Shown here in pieces: positions 16,498 through 24,874 of a stretch of 64,000 nt of DNA. Origin of the DNA: JAJPIG01 sp035504735 (GTDB lineage Bacteria; Desulfobacterota; Binatia; Binatales; Binataceae); NCBI GenBank assembly GCA_035504735.1, contig DATJRJ010000129.1, positions 1 to 64,000 on the forward strand, in the 5' to 3' direction. A model generated the notes under the pieces. It made no database searches. It saw only the letters and a program-made list of their open reading frames with translations, and was not told where the DNA came from. Within the stretch, counting starts at the first letter, position 1, and each line of letters opens with the position of its first letter. Made by a program: the position numbers and the translations under genes.

Positions 16498-17540
16498 GAC
16501 CCGCCTACGGATTAAAAAGCATCGCCGGCCGGCTCGCCCTGGCGATTGCGGCGGCCGGCACGCTGGCTGCCTGCCAGCCGTTCAACGCGCCGATGGATAC
16601 GCTGTCCACCAATTCCGATCTCGGGAAGTGGATCTACTCGCTGTTCCTGCAGATAACGATCTGGGATTCGATCGTGATGGTGATCGTGATCGTCGCCCTG
16701 TTACTTGCGATCTTCGTCTTTTCCACTCGCGAGGGTGAGCCGGGCGAGCCATCGGAGCACGAATCGGACTTGATGCTCGAGCTGGCCTGGACGGTCGGCC
16801 CGGCGTTGATCCTGATGTTCATCACGATTCCGACCATCCACACCATCATCAAGACCCAGCCCTCGAAATGGCCGGCCGACACGCTTACCGTCCAGGTCCG
16901 GGCTCATCAGTGGTGGTGGGAATTCGACTACCCGGGCTTCAAAATCCAGACCGCAGACGAACTCCACCTTCCTGAGTACCAGGTAGTTCATCTGGAGCTT
17001 CTTTCGGAGGACATCATCCATAGCTTCTGGGTGCCGGCGCTCGGCGGCAAGCGCGACGTGATTCCGGGACAGATTAATCAGATTACGCTCATACCCAACA
17101 CCACCGGCGAATTCTATGGACAATGCGCCGAATTCTGCGGGCTTTCCCACGCCAACATGCGGTTCCGGGTAGTCGTCGATACGCCCGATGGCTTCAAGCG
17201 ATGGGTTGCAGCCCAGCAGGCTCCGCCGGCCGAGCCGACCTCACCGGCGGCGATCGCGGGCGAGAAGATCTTCAAGGACGCGCCCTGCGCGATTTGTCAT
17301 CAAATCCGCGGGATTTCCGGGTTTTCCCTCCAATACAAATACGGCTTTCGCGGCCCCGATTTGACTCACTTCGCGAGCCGGGGAACGCTCGCTGGTTCGA
17401 TCTTTCCCAACACACCGGAGAACGTTGCGCTCTGGATTCAGGATCCGGATAAAGTCAAACCCGGGGCGGAGATGCCGACCTTGGGACTGCGCGGCACAGA
17501 TTTGCAGGATCTGGTGGCCTATCTCGAGAGCCTGAAATAG
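16494..17540 (+). CDS. coxB: Cytochrome c oxidase subunit II with fused cytochrome c domain
   Basis: A 348-residue caa3-type subunit II. The N-terminal lipoprotein signal ends in a lipobox (GTLAAC). Two membrane helices follow, then the cupredoxin domain with the aromatic HQWWWEFDYPG stretch and the CuA site CAEFCGLSHANM (C211, C215). Last is a class I cytochrome c domain with CAICH (265-269) and a Met ligand in GAEMPTLG. The ATG at 16494 overlaps the actF stop; the longer upstream frame lies inside actF. The tethered heme can take electrons straight from ActA, which may explain the absence of ActE. Confidence 0.94.
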   Translation: MRPAYGLKSIAGRLALAIAAAGTLAACQPFNAPMDTLSTNSDLGKWIYSLFLQITIWDSIVMVIVIVALLLAIFVFSTREGEPGEPSEHESDLMLELAWTVGPALILMFITIPTIHTIIKTQPSKWPADTLTVQVRAHQWWWEFDYPGFKIQTADELHLPEYQVVHLELLSEDIIHSFWVPALGGKRDVIPGQINQITLIPNTTGEFYGQCAEFCGLSHANMRFRVVVDTPDGFKRWVAAQQAPPAEPTSPAAIAGEKIFKDAPCAICHQIRGISGFSLQYKYGFRGPDLTHFASRGTLAGSIFPNTPENVALWIQDPDKVKPGAEMPTLGLRGTDLQDLVAYLESLK

Positions 17541-17549
17541 GAAGTTGCG

Positions 17550-20027
17550 ATGGCTGCTCAACCAAAAACGCTAGGATTCGAGTACCCCAACTATCTTCAG
17601 GAGCCGCGAGGCATCTGGAGCTGGCTAACCACCGTCGATCATAAGCGCGTCGCCGTCCTCTACGCCGTCAGCGCGCTCTTTTTTATGGGAGTGGGCGGCC
17701 TCGAGGCGATGTTGATGCGGGGCCAGTTGATGGTGCCCAACAACCATTTTCTGTCGGCCGGCATCTATAACGAGCTGTTCACGATGCATGGCACCACGAT
17801 GATTTTCCTGGTCGTGATGCCGATCGAGCTGGGCTTTTTCGCCAACTTCTTCATCCCGCTGCAGATTGGCGCGCGCGACGTCGCCTTCCCGCGACTCAAC
17901 GCGCTCTCCTACTGGGTCTTCCTCGCCGGTGCCATCTTCATGCACCTCGGCCTGTTCTACAGCATCGCCGGGCTGCCCGACGCAGGATGGTTCGGCTACG
18001 CCAACCTGACCGAGCGCATGTACTCGCCCGGCATCAACATCGATACTTGGGATATCGGACTTCTGATCCTCGGCGTTTCGACCTTGCTGAGCGGCCTCAA
18101 TTTCTTCGTCACTATCGTCAACATGCGCGCGCCCGGCATGACCTTCATGCGCATGCCGTTGTTCATGTGGGCGATGCTGGTAACGACGATTCTGATCCTG
18201 CTGGCCTTTCCGGCGCTGACCGTCGGGCTGATCTTCCTGTTCGCAGACCGCTTCCTGGATACGCATTTCTTCCAGGTCTCGGCCGGCGCGACCCCGATTC
18301 TGTGGCAGCACCTGTTCTGGATCTTCGGCCATCCCGAGGTCTACATCATGGCGCTGCCGGCCTTCGGCATCATCTCGGAGGTCATCCCGCCGTTCGCGCG
18401 CAAGCCCCTGTTCGGCTACCCGATGATGGCCTACTCGCTGGTGCTGATCGGGTTCCTGTCCTACGGCGTCTGGGGCCATCACATGTTTGCGACCGGGATG
18501 GGTCCGATTGCCGACAGCACCTTCGCGATTACGACGATGCTGATCGCGATTCCGACCGGCATCAAGATTTTCAGTTGGATAGCAACCGTCTGGGGCGGGC
18601 GTCTGCGCTTCACCACCGCGATGCTCTTCGCGCTCGGCTTTCTGATCGAGTTCACGGCCGGGGGCCTAAGCGGTGTTATGCACGCGAGCCCGCCGGTCGA
18701 CCTGCAGCAGACCGATTCTTACATCGTGGTTGCGCATTTCCACTACGTATTGTTCGGCGGCATGATGATGGGAATCCTGGCGGGCTTTTACTACTGGTGG
18801 CCGAAGATCACCGGACGCCTGCTCAATGAAACAATCGGCAAGTGGCAGTTCTGGATCACCGCCTGGGCGTTTAACGCCACTTTCTTCCCGATGCACTTTC
18901 TCGGCACGCTCGGGATGCCGCGGCGTATCTACACCTACGCGCCGCACATGGGCTGGGATTTCTGGAACTACTTCGAGAGTATCAACGCCTTCATCCTGGG
19001 CTTTTCCTTCCTGCTCTTCTTCATCAACCTCATCTGGAGCACGCTGCGCGGCGAGCACGCTTCCTCAGATCCATGGGACGCGCGCACGCTGGAATGGTCG
19101 GTGCCGTCGCCGCCGCCGGCGTTCAATTATGTAACCGTGCCGATCGTTACCGCGCGCGACGCCTTCTGGGTGCGCAAGTACGGCGGCGTGGCCGCGCATG
19201 GCGTCGCAGCACCGATCGCTGGTGGCGCGGCGGCCGTACCGGTCGGGGCCCCGGCCGAAGTGCATGAGCAAATTCACATGCCGGCGCCGTCGCTCTATCC
19301 GCTGATCTTCGCGCTCGGCGTCTTCATGATGGGGCTCGGATGCCTGATCTGGACGCGGCTCATCCTGATCGGCGGAACGATCACCCTGATGAGCATCATT
19401 GGAATGCTCTTCGAGTATCCGGCTTGGGGCCGGTTCAATCCGGAAATGCTCGCCGAGAGCACGCTGGGCCTGGACAATCGCAAACTCGGTATCTGGGCCT
19501 TCCTGGGTTCAGAATGCGTCTTCTTCGCATCTTTGATCTCGACCTACATGGTCTACAAGGACCGCAACATGGGCGGTCACGACGCGATGATTCTCAACAT
19601 CCCGCTGACCTCGTTCAGCACCTTTGTCCTGCTGACTTCGAGCTTGCTGATGGTGTTGGCGCTGGCCGCGGTGCAACGCGATGATCGCAAATGGGGCGCC
19701 TTCTGGCTCTTCGGCACCGCCTTCTTCGGCCTGATCTTCCTGGGCGGCCAGGCCTTTGAGTTCACCGACTTCGTGCTGCAGGGCCTCAAGATTCAGACCA
19801 ACCTGTTCGGCCAGTGTTTCTATACGCTGGTCGGCTTCCACGGTATTCACGTTCTGATCGGGGTGTGCTGGCTGCTGGTGCTGGCGTTCGCAACCGCCGG
19901 CGGCAAGATTGGCAAGGACCGCAGCCTCGCGGTCGAGATCGGCGGCCTTTACTGGCACTTCGTCGATATCGTATGGGTGGTTATCTTCACACTGGTATAC
20001 CTGATGCGGACGGTGAAACACGCATGA
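17550..20027 (+). CDS. coxA: Cytochrome c oxidase subunit I fused to subunit III
   Basis: An 825-residue fusion. Residues 1 to about 540 are subunit I, with WLTTVDHKRVAVLYAVSALF, a GHPEVYIMALPAFGII block (H261, P, E, V, Y: CuB ligand, D-channel glutamate and cross-linked tyrosine), GVWGHHMFATGMGP and VVAHFHYVLFGG. A linker with two helices follows. From about 640 comes subunit III, with LGIWAFLGSECVFFASLIS, FELTD-like FEFTDF and VGFHGIHVLIGV. The HPEVY motif places it in A-type heme-copper oxidases, which reduce oxygen to water and pump protons. The final bases overlap the next gene (ATGA). Confidence 0.95.
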   Translation: MAAQPKTLGFEYPNYLQEPRGIWSWLTTVDHKRVAVLYAVSALFFMGVGGLEAMLMRGQLMVPNNHFLSAGIYNELFTMHGTTMIFLVVMPIELGFFANFFIPLQIGARDVAFPRLNALSYWVFLAGAIFMHLGLFYSIAGLPDAGWFGYANLTERMYSPGINIDTWDIGLLILGVSTLLSGLNFFVTIVNMRAPGMTFMRMPLFMWAMLVTTILILLAFPALTVGLIFLFADRFLDTHFFQVSAGATPILWQHLFWIFGHPEVYIMALPAFGIISEVIPPFARKPLFGYPMMAYSLVLIGFLSYGVWGHHMFATGMGPIADSTFAITTMLIAIPTGIKIFSWIATVWGGRLRFTTAMLFALGFLIEFTAGGLSGVMHASPPVDLQQTDSYIVVAHFHYVLFGGMMMGILAGFYYWWPKITGRLLNETIGKWQFWITAWAFNATFFPMHFLGTLGMPRRIYTYAPHMGWDFWNYFESINAFILGFSFLLFFINLIWSTLRGEHASSDPWDARTLEWSVPSPPPAFNYVTVPIVTARDAFWVRKYGGVAAHGVAAPIAGGAAAVPVGAPAEVHEQIHMPAPSLYPLIFALGVFMMGLGCLIWTRLILIGGTITLMSIIGMLFEYPAWGRFNPEMLAESTLGLDNRKLGIWAFLGSECVFFASLISTYMVYKDRNMGGHDAMILNIPLTSFSTFVLLTSSLLMVLALAAVQRDDRKWGAFWLFGTAFFGLIFLGGQAFEFTDFVLQGLKIQTNLFGQCFYTLVGFHGIHVLIGVCWLLVLAFATAGGKIGKDRSLAVEIGGLYWHFVDIVWVVIFTLVYLMRTVKHA

Positions 20028-20377
20028 GCGACTACGCAATCGAACATGGCCAGCCGGCTTTGAGAGAGGATCCGCACGACGCGCATCCGGGACCCGCCGT
20101 TTACCTCGTAATCGCCGGCATTCTCACGGTGCTGACGGCGGCCGAGATTACGGTCTTTTATGTGTCGGCGCTGCAACCGGTGCTGGTGCCGATTCTGCTG
20201 GTGCTGGCGGCGGTAAAATTTGCTTTCGTCGGAGGGTTCTACATGCACCTCTATTACGACAGCAAAGTTTTTACGATTTTCTTCGGCGGTCCGCTGATGC
20301 TGGCGTTCCTGATCGTATTGAGCCTGCTGCTCCTGTTCTGGCATCTCTCGGGTGTCCTCTCGTTCACGGTGCCATGA
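20024..20377 (+). CDS. Small oxidase subunit (subunit IV / CyoD-like)
   Basis: A 117-residue protein with three hydrophobic helices: AVYLVIAGILTVLTAAEITVF, PVLVPILLVLAAVKFAFVGGF and a final LMLAFLIVLSLLLLFWHL. It carries the MHLYYD motif seen in prokaryotic cytochrome oxidase subunit IV proteins. ATG at 20024 overlaps the coxA stop, and the longer upstream frame lies inside coxA. It probably stabilises the CuB site during assembly. The next gene starts 23 bases on. Confidence 0.85.
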   Translation: MSDYAIEHGQPALREDPHDAHPGPAVYLVIAGILTVLTAAEITVFYVSALQPVLVPILLVLAAVKFAFVGGFYMHLYYDSKVFTIFFGGPLMLAFLIVLSLLLLFWHLSGVLSFTVP

Positions 20378-20400
20378 GATAAGCGGCGCGCGGTTCCCCG

Positions 20401-21219
20401 ATGCACGAATATAGCCCTGACGTAATGATTGGGATTATCGCGCTCGCAGCGATCTATGCGGGCGCGGCGAAGCTGCTCGGGCGGCGCTTCACGGCGCGCC
20501 AGCTCTTCGCGTTGGGGCTTGGCCTGACCGTGATGTTCTTCGCGCTGACCGGACCGATCGACCAATACGTCCGCGAGCGCTCCTTCTCGCTCTATATCTT
20601 CCAGCAGATGCTGCTGGTGTTCGTGATTCCGCCGCTGTTGCTGCTCGGCACACCCGACTGGATGGCACGCCCGATCTTTACGCGGCGCTGGATCGAACGG
20701 CCGTGGCGGTTTGCGACCCGGCCGGTGGTGGCGTTTCTGACCTTCTCTTCCACTTTCACCCTGATCCACTATCCGCTGCTGTGCGACCAGGTCTGCCACG
20801 TCCGCCCACAGTACGGCGATATCCGCGAGGTGCTGCTGATCGTCGGGATTCTGCTCTGGTGGCCGCTGCTGAGCCCGCTGCCGGAGTTTCCGCGGCTCTC
20901 GTACCCGATTCAGATCATGTATCTGTTTTTGCTTATGATTCCGATGACCGCGGTGGCCGCGCCGATCACGATGGCTGAGACGGTGCTCTACATGTTCTAC
21001 CGCATCGAGCCGCATCCATTCGGTTTGACGGCGCACGCCGATCAGGTCCTCGGCGGCCTCATCATGTGGGTCGGGCAGGGCGTCTATTTGATGTGTATTT
21101 TCACTGCGATTTTCTTTCGCTGGTCGCGGCGCGATGATCGCGAGGTTCCGGCGATCAACCTGCGCACACCCGAGCTGCGCACGCCCGAACTTCGCGTCGT
21201 CCGGCGCCCGACCGCCTGA
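20401..21219 (+). CDS. ctaG: caa3-type oxidase assembly factor CtaG
   Basis: A 272-residue polytopic protein of the caa3_CtaG family, with about seven helices. It has GLTVMFFALTGPIDQYVRER, IFQQMLLVFVIPPLLLLGTP, and the conserved histidine in TLIHYPLLCD. The family is needed for CuB insertion or assembly of caa3 oxidases. It is the last gene of the act-cox operon. The C-terminus carries a short tandem duplication, LRTPELRTPELR, that probably arose by slippage. A stem rich in A and T follows at 21225-21246 but lacks a good T-tract. Confidence 0.88.
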   Translation: MHEYSPDVMIGIIALAAIYAGAAKLLGRRFTARQLFALGLGLTVMFFALTGPIDQYVRERSFSLYIFQQMLLVFVIPPLLLLGTPDWMARPIFTRRWIERPWRFATRPVVAFLTFSSTFTLIHYPLLCDQVCHVRPQYGDIREVLLIVGILLWWPLLSPLPEFPRLSYPIQIMYLFLLMIPMTAVAAPITMAETVLYMFYRIEPHPFGLTAHADQVLGGLIMWVGQGVYLMCIFTAIFFRWSRRDDREVPAINLRTPELRTPELRVVRRPTA

Positions 21220-21339
21220 ATCTTCGGTTTTTAATCGAAAAATCCGCTCACGCCGCATATATCGATCGGGAGAGTTGCCTGGCGATCCCCCGATGGCTAG
21301 CCTTTAATTATCTAGTGAAAAGAAGTAAGACTTAAGTAT

Positions 21340-21360
21340 CGATTAAGATATTCTTAATCG
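21340..21360. promoter_or_regulatory. Palindrome CGATTAAGA-TAT-TCTTAATCG
   Basis: Two perfect 9-bp arms around a TAT centre lie 90 bases before the ATG at 21450, in an AT-rich patch between ctaG and the duplicated membrane protein. Its size and symmetry fit the operator of a dimeric repressor or activator. There is no T-tract, so a terminator is less likely. Confidence 0.4.
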
Positions 21361-21449
21361 ACAGCCGGTTACTCAGGTGCGTTGTTCCGGATCGTAGCGG
21401 AACATGCCGCCGCATCCGGGATCGCGCGGGCTCCGCAAGGAGGTCAGTC

Positions 21450-22463
21450 ATGAAACACTCTCGAGCGCGAATCATCCTCGATGGCATCATCTCAGGTGTG
21501 GCTGGGGCGGCGGTAATCGCAATCTGGTTCCTGTTGCTTGACGCGGCCCGCGGAGCGCCACTTCAGACCCCGGCGCTGCTCGCCGCCAGCTTGATACCCG
21601 GGTTGCACAACGCTGCGGTCGCCGGAACGATTCCCTGGACGCTAGCGGCTGAATACACTGCGCTGCACTTCCTGACCTTCATCGGGATCGGTATCGCCGG
21701 CGCATTTTTGATCGAGGCTGCGGCCCGCGATCGCACGCTGTTTCCCTCGCTGCTGCTTTTCGTCTTCGCATTCGAGGTCTTCTTTATCGCGGTGGTGATG
21801 ATGCTCGGGCCGTCGGCGGTCGCAGTGATGCCGTGGTGGAAAGTAATGATCGGCAATGGTCTTGCGACTGCGGCGATGCTCGCGGTTTTTCTATGGCGGC
21901 AGCCGCTGCTACTCGACAGCCTGCTCGGTCCGTGGGTCGGGGTGATGAGCGAAGGGGTCGTGGCCGGAATTGTTGGTGCGGTAATTCTCTCCGTCTGGTT
22001 CCTGATTATCGACTCTGCGGCGGGAGAGCCATTTCGCACCCCGTCGATTCTCGGCACCGTGATTCTCGGCGGCGCGGCCGGGGCGGGAATCTCGTGGCCG
22101 ATGGTTATCGGCTATACGGTGCTTCACTTCATCGCATTTATCGTATTCGGCATCGCCGCCTCGATCCTGGTCTTTGGCTCCGAGCGCGAACCGCTGCTGG
22201 CACTGGGCGTGCTGGTCCTGTTTCTATGGTTTGAGGTCTCGTTCCTGGGATGCATAACGGTTTTGAATGCGGCGGCGCTCGAGCAGCTCGGATGGTGGCA
22301 GATTATCGCCGGTAACCTGCTCGCGTTAGCCGGAATAATCGGCTACTTCGAGTACGGCCATCGACGGATCATCCCGCGCATCGCGCAGCGATGGGGCGAG
22401 ATCGAGACCGAGGGTACCGTGAAGGGCCGGCCGATGGGCGGCCCGCCGCAGACGGCGCACTAG
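21450..22463 (+). CDS. Membrane protein with two-fold internal duplication
   Basis: A 337-residue polytopic protein with about eight helices, made of two homologous halves. Half 1 (about 10-150) has IISGVAGAAVIAIWFLLLDA, then a G-P-L-Q-T-P phrase, then YTALHFLTFIGIG. Half 2 (about 160-315) has VVAGIVGAVILSVWFLIIDS, G-E-P-F-R-T-P and YTVLHFIAFIVFG. Each half ends with a WW-K/Q-x-M/I-x-GN motif. Family and transport function are not recognised. The start has a strong AAGGAGGTC site. A 21-bp palindrome lies upstream. The gene ends four bases into dapB, which is convergent. Confidence 0.7.
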   Translation: MKHSRARIILDGIISGVAGAAVIAIWFLLLDAARGAPLQTPALLAASLIPGLHNAAVAGTIPWTLAAEYTALHFLTFIGIGIAGAFLIEAAARDRTLFPSLLLFVFAFEVFFIAVVMMLGPSAVAVMPWWKVMIGNGLATAAMLAVFLWRQPLLLDSLLGPWVGVMSEGVVAGIVGAVILSVWFLIIDSAAGEPFRTPSILGTVILGGAAGAGISWPMVIGYTVLHFIAFIVFGIAASILVFGSEREPLLALGVLVLFLWFEVSFLGCITVLNAAALEQLGWWQIIAGNLLALAGIIGYFEYGHRRIIPRIAQRWGEIETEGTVKGRPMGGPPQTAH

Positions 22464-23257
22464 AGACCCAGGACGTCGCGCATCGAGTAGAGGCCCGGCG
22501 GCTGGCGCTCGATCCAAGCCGCCGCGCGTAGCGCCCCGCGTGCCAGCGAGTCGCGGCTTTGCGCGCGATGCGTCAATTCGAGACGCTCGCCCTGGCCGCC
22601 GAAAATCACGGTATGGTCGCCCACCGCGTCGCCGGCGCGGAGCGCGAGCACCGTGATACGGTTGGGCTCACGGACCCCGGTGATTCCCTCGCGGCCGAAA
22701 ACGGCGTTGCCGGCGAAATCAATTCCGCGTGCTTCGGCGATCGTGCGTCCGAGCGCGAGCGCGGTGCCGCTCGGCGCGTCGACTTTCGTGCGGTGGTGAA
22801 TCTCGAGCACCTCCGCATCGAAGTCCGGCAGGATCTTCGCCACCTCGGCGACGATGCGCATCAGCACGTTGACGCCGATACTCATGTTGGGCGCGATGAG
22901 GGTGCGCGTTCGCGGCGCGATCGCGCGCGCCCTGGCGTCCAGCTCGGGAGTGAAGCCGGTCGAGCCGATTACGATCGCCGCCCCTTTCGCGGCAGCGATT
23001 TCGAGATGAGCCAGCGAAGCGGCGACGCTCGTGAAATCCAGTGTGACGGTATCGGGCCGCACGATCGCGGCATAGTCCTCGGTGATCGCGACGTCCAGCC
23101 GGCCGATTCCAGCCGTCTCGCCCGCATCGCGGCTCAATGCCCCGGCGCCGGGCGCTTCCAGAGCGCCGATGATCCGATGAGCCGGATCCGCCGCGGCCAG
23201 CGCGATAAGCAGCCGGCCCATGCGCCCGGCTGCTCCCGCGATGATCAGATTAGCCAT
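22460..23257 (-). CDS. dapB: 4-hydroxy-tetrahydrodipicolinate reductase
   Basis: A 265-residue DapB. The Rossmann glycine motif IAGAAGRMGRLL is at the N-terminus. DFTSVAASLAHLEIAAAKG and VIGSTGF form the cofactor side, and APNMSIGVNVLMRI leads to the catalytic EIHHRTKVDAPSGTAL block with the His-His and Lys. It makes tetrahydrodipicolinate for lysine and peptidoglycan synthesis and fits the DapL aminotransferase encoded at 8228-9406. The next gene upstream on the same strand is the MetE-like paralog, 49 bases away. Confidence 0.96.
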   Translation of the reverse strand: MANLIIAGAAGRMGRLLIALAAADPAHRIIGALEAPGAGALSRDAGETAGIGRLDVAITEDYAAIVRPDTVTLDFTSVAASLAHLEIAAAKGAAIVIGSTGFTPELDARARAIAPRTRTLIAPNMSIGVNVLMRIVAEVAKILPDFDAEVLEIHHRTKVDAPSGTALALGRTIAEARGIDFAGNAVFGREGITGVREPNRITVLALRAGDAVGDHTVIFGGQGERLELTHRAQSRDSLARGALRAAAWIERQPPGLYSMRDVLGL

Positions 23258-23306
23258 CGCCGATTCCCCTTGCCGGCAGTAAGGCGTCCAGCCATGCGGG
23301 CGGCCA

Positions 23307-24371
23307 TCACATCCCGCGCAAAATCTCGACGGCTTGCAGGTGGTTTCGCTGAATCTGCGGCAGCCGCGCGACCGGCTCGCGGCCGAAGCCGCACGGCGCG
23401 GCGATGCCGAACTGCGGCAGGTATTTGCGCGACAGCCTCAGACGAGTCCTGAAACCTTCGAGATCATCCATATCGTGAATCACGCCCAGGTAAATCGGCG
23501 TGCGCCCGATTTTCAGATCGCCGAGTGGGCGAAAAAATTCGTCGGCCGTGCGCTTGAGGGTTGGAATGTGAACAAAGTCGACTCGCCGACGCGCAGCCGC
23601 GACGATCGCATTGGTGAAGCGCACCGGCATACTGAGATCTTCTGGCTCGAAGCAGGGCCATCCGCCGAGCGTTCCGTAGCAGAGATGGAACCCGAGCATC
23701 ACCGTTTCCGGAATTCCCGCCACCAGCCGGCCGACCTGCGCGACGTTGCGTTCAAACGCTCCTTCCCTCGGCAGATACGGCAGTTGTCCGGCGAGATCAC
23801 CCATTTCAAGCGCCGCGTCCCATTGAATCGCGAGGTCGTGGGGCGGAATTTTCTCGACCAGTTTGGCGACCTCGGCGCGCATCGCAGCCTCGAAGCCCGG
23901 AATAATCCGCGGGTACTCCGAGTAATCGTGGAAGTAGGGCGTGATGACGCTATAGGTGAGCGGCAGCGAGACCTGAAATCGAACGTTCCCGGGAATGACG
24001 CCCTCTTCCTTCAGCTTCCTGAAGATGAAGTAGGAGTTGACCGCGTCTTTGGTGAAGCCGAGCCGCCATCCGGGATCGCCAAATTTAACTTCCTTGACCC
24101 CGGGTTTGATGCGGAAGCCCCACTCGTCACGAAGGCTGCGCGGCCGCCATCGCTCGACGCCATCATCGGGCGCCGGGCGGCTCAGTGTTTCGAGCTGCGG
24201 ATGGCCGTTGAAGACGCGGTAGGCGACGCCGTCGACCCAATACTGCCGATCGCCGACTTCGCCGTCGGGGATACACGGAAGCATCGGCGCGAGCGGCGCG
24301 GCGAAATTCCGAAAGACTTCTTCGACTGTTTCGAGTGGAACACTTCCGACCATCAGCAATTCGTTCGCCAT
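23307..24371 (-). CDS. MetE/UROD-superfamily TIM-barrel protein (paralog 2)
   Basis: A 354-residue paralog of the protein at 3244-4302. Shared landmarks are LMVGSVPLETVEEVF, CIPDGEVGDRQYWV, LAIQWDAALEM, GFHLCYGT, YLGVIHDMDDLEG and APCGFGRE. H229-x-C231, E242 and C327 match the spacing of the possible zinc site in the other copy. This copy has an extra segment around residues 60-90 (RPAPDDGVERWRPRSLRDEW). Similar proteins are known in actinobacteria, fungi and other soil organisms without an assigned role. A methyl or alkyl transfer reaction is inferred from the fold. It may be co-transcribed with dapB. Confidence 0.7.
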   Translation of the reverse strand: MANELLMVGSVPLETVEEVFRNFAAPLAPMLPCIPDGEVGDRQYWVDGVAYRVFNGHPQLETLSRPAPDDGVERWRPRSLRDEWGFRIKPGVKEVKFGDPGWRLGFTKDAVNSYFIFRKLKEEGVIPGNVRFQVSLPLTYSVITPYFHDYSEYPRIIPGFEAAMRAEVAKLVEKIPPHDLAIQWDAALEMGDLAGQLPYLPREGAFERNVAQVGRLVAGIPETVMLGFHLCYGTLGGWPCFEPEDLSMPVRFTNAIVAAARRRVDFVHIPTLKRTADEFFRPLGDLKIGRTPIYLGVIHDMDDLEGFRTRLRLSRKYLPQFGIAAPCGFGREPVARLPQIQRNHLQAVEILRGM

Positions 24372-24576
24372 GGCAGTCCTATAGCGTTCCGCTGAAGAAT
24401 CTCAAAACGGATCTATCTCGATATACCGTAGGCAAGGCGCATGACTTACAGAAGTGCCGAGGCGATCCCAGGATTTCAGGTGCGGCTCAGCACTAGATGA
24501 AGAACCGATGCGACAGAGTGACGGGGCTTCGCTCAGGTCTCCTGATGCGGGCAGGATACCCGGAAAATCACCGAGC

Positions 24577-24855
24577 TTACGAGCCGGTCGCAGCCCCACC
24601 GCCAGCCGCCGCAGGCGGTGCCGCGGCCGATGCGGCCGCGCCCTCCGCGGGCTTGGCGCCCCGCGAGGCCTGGTAATGCTGCTCGCAGAGGCTGCCCTTG
24701 AAGCGGGGCTTGCGGCATTTTTCTTCGGTGCAGATTTTGTAGCGCGCCTTGGGCATCTCGCCGCGCCGCCATAGCCGATAATGCTGGCGGCAATAATTCT
24801 TGGCGAACGCCTCGCGCTTGCAATCCGTGGCCTTGCAATTCCCTTTGGTTGCCAT
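24577..24855 (-). CDS. Small protein with two Cys3His zinc-binding repeats
   Basis: A 92-residue protein with two copies of C-x4-C-x9-C-x2-H, 35 residues apart: C7, C12, C22, H25 and C42, C47, C57, H60. In sequence these are CKATDCKREAFAKNYCRQH and CTEEKCRKPRFKGSLCEQH. The C-terminal 25 residues are Ala/Gly/Pro-rich and probably unstructured. I chose ATG at 24855 (MATKGNCKATDC); the longer frame overlaps gpsA. Similar small proteins are known in myxobacteria-like genomes, and the role is unknown. Binding of zinc and nucleic acid is inference. It starts 20 bases beyond the gpsA stop on the same strand. Confidence 0.6.
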   Translation of the reverse strand: MATKGNCKATDCKREAFAKNYCRQHYRLWRRGEMPKARYKICTEEKCRKPRFKGSLCEQHYQASRGAKPAEGAAASAAAPPAAAGGGAATGS

Positions 24856-24874
24856 GCTTCCCTTCGACTTTCGA

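Noticed and set aside
21225..21246. A/T-rich stem after ctaG as an intrinsic terminator
   Set aside because: The stem has a bulge and no following T-tract, so it was not listed as a feature.
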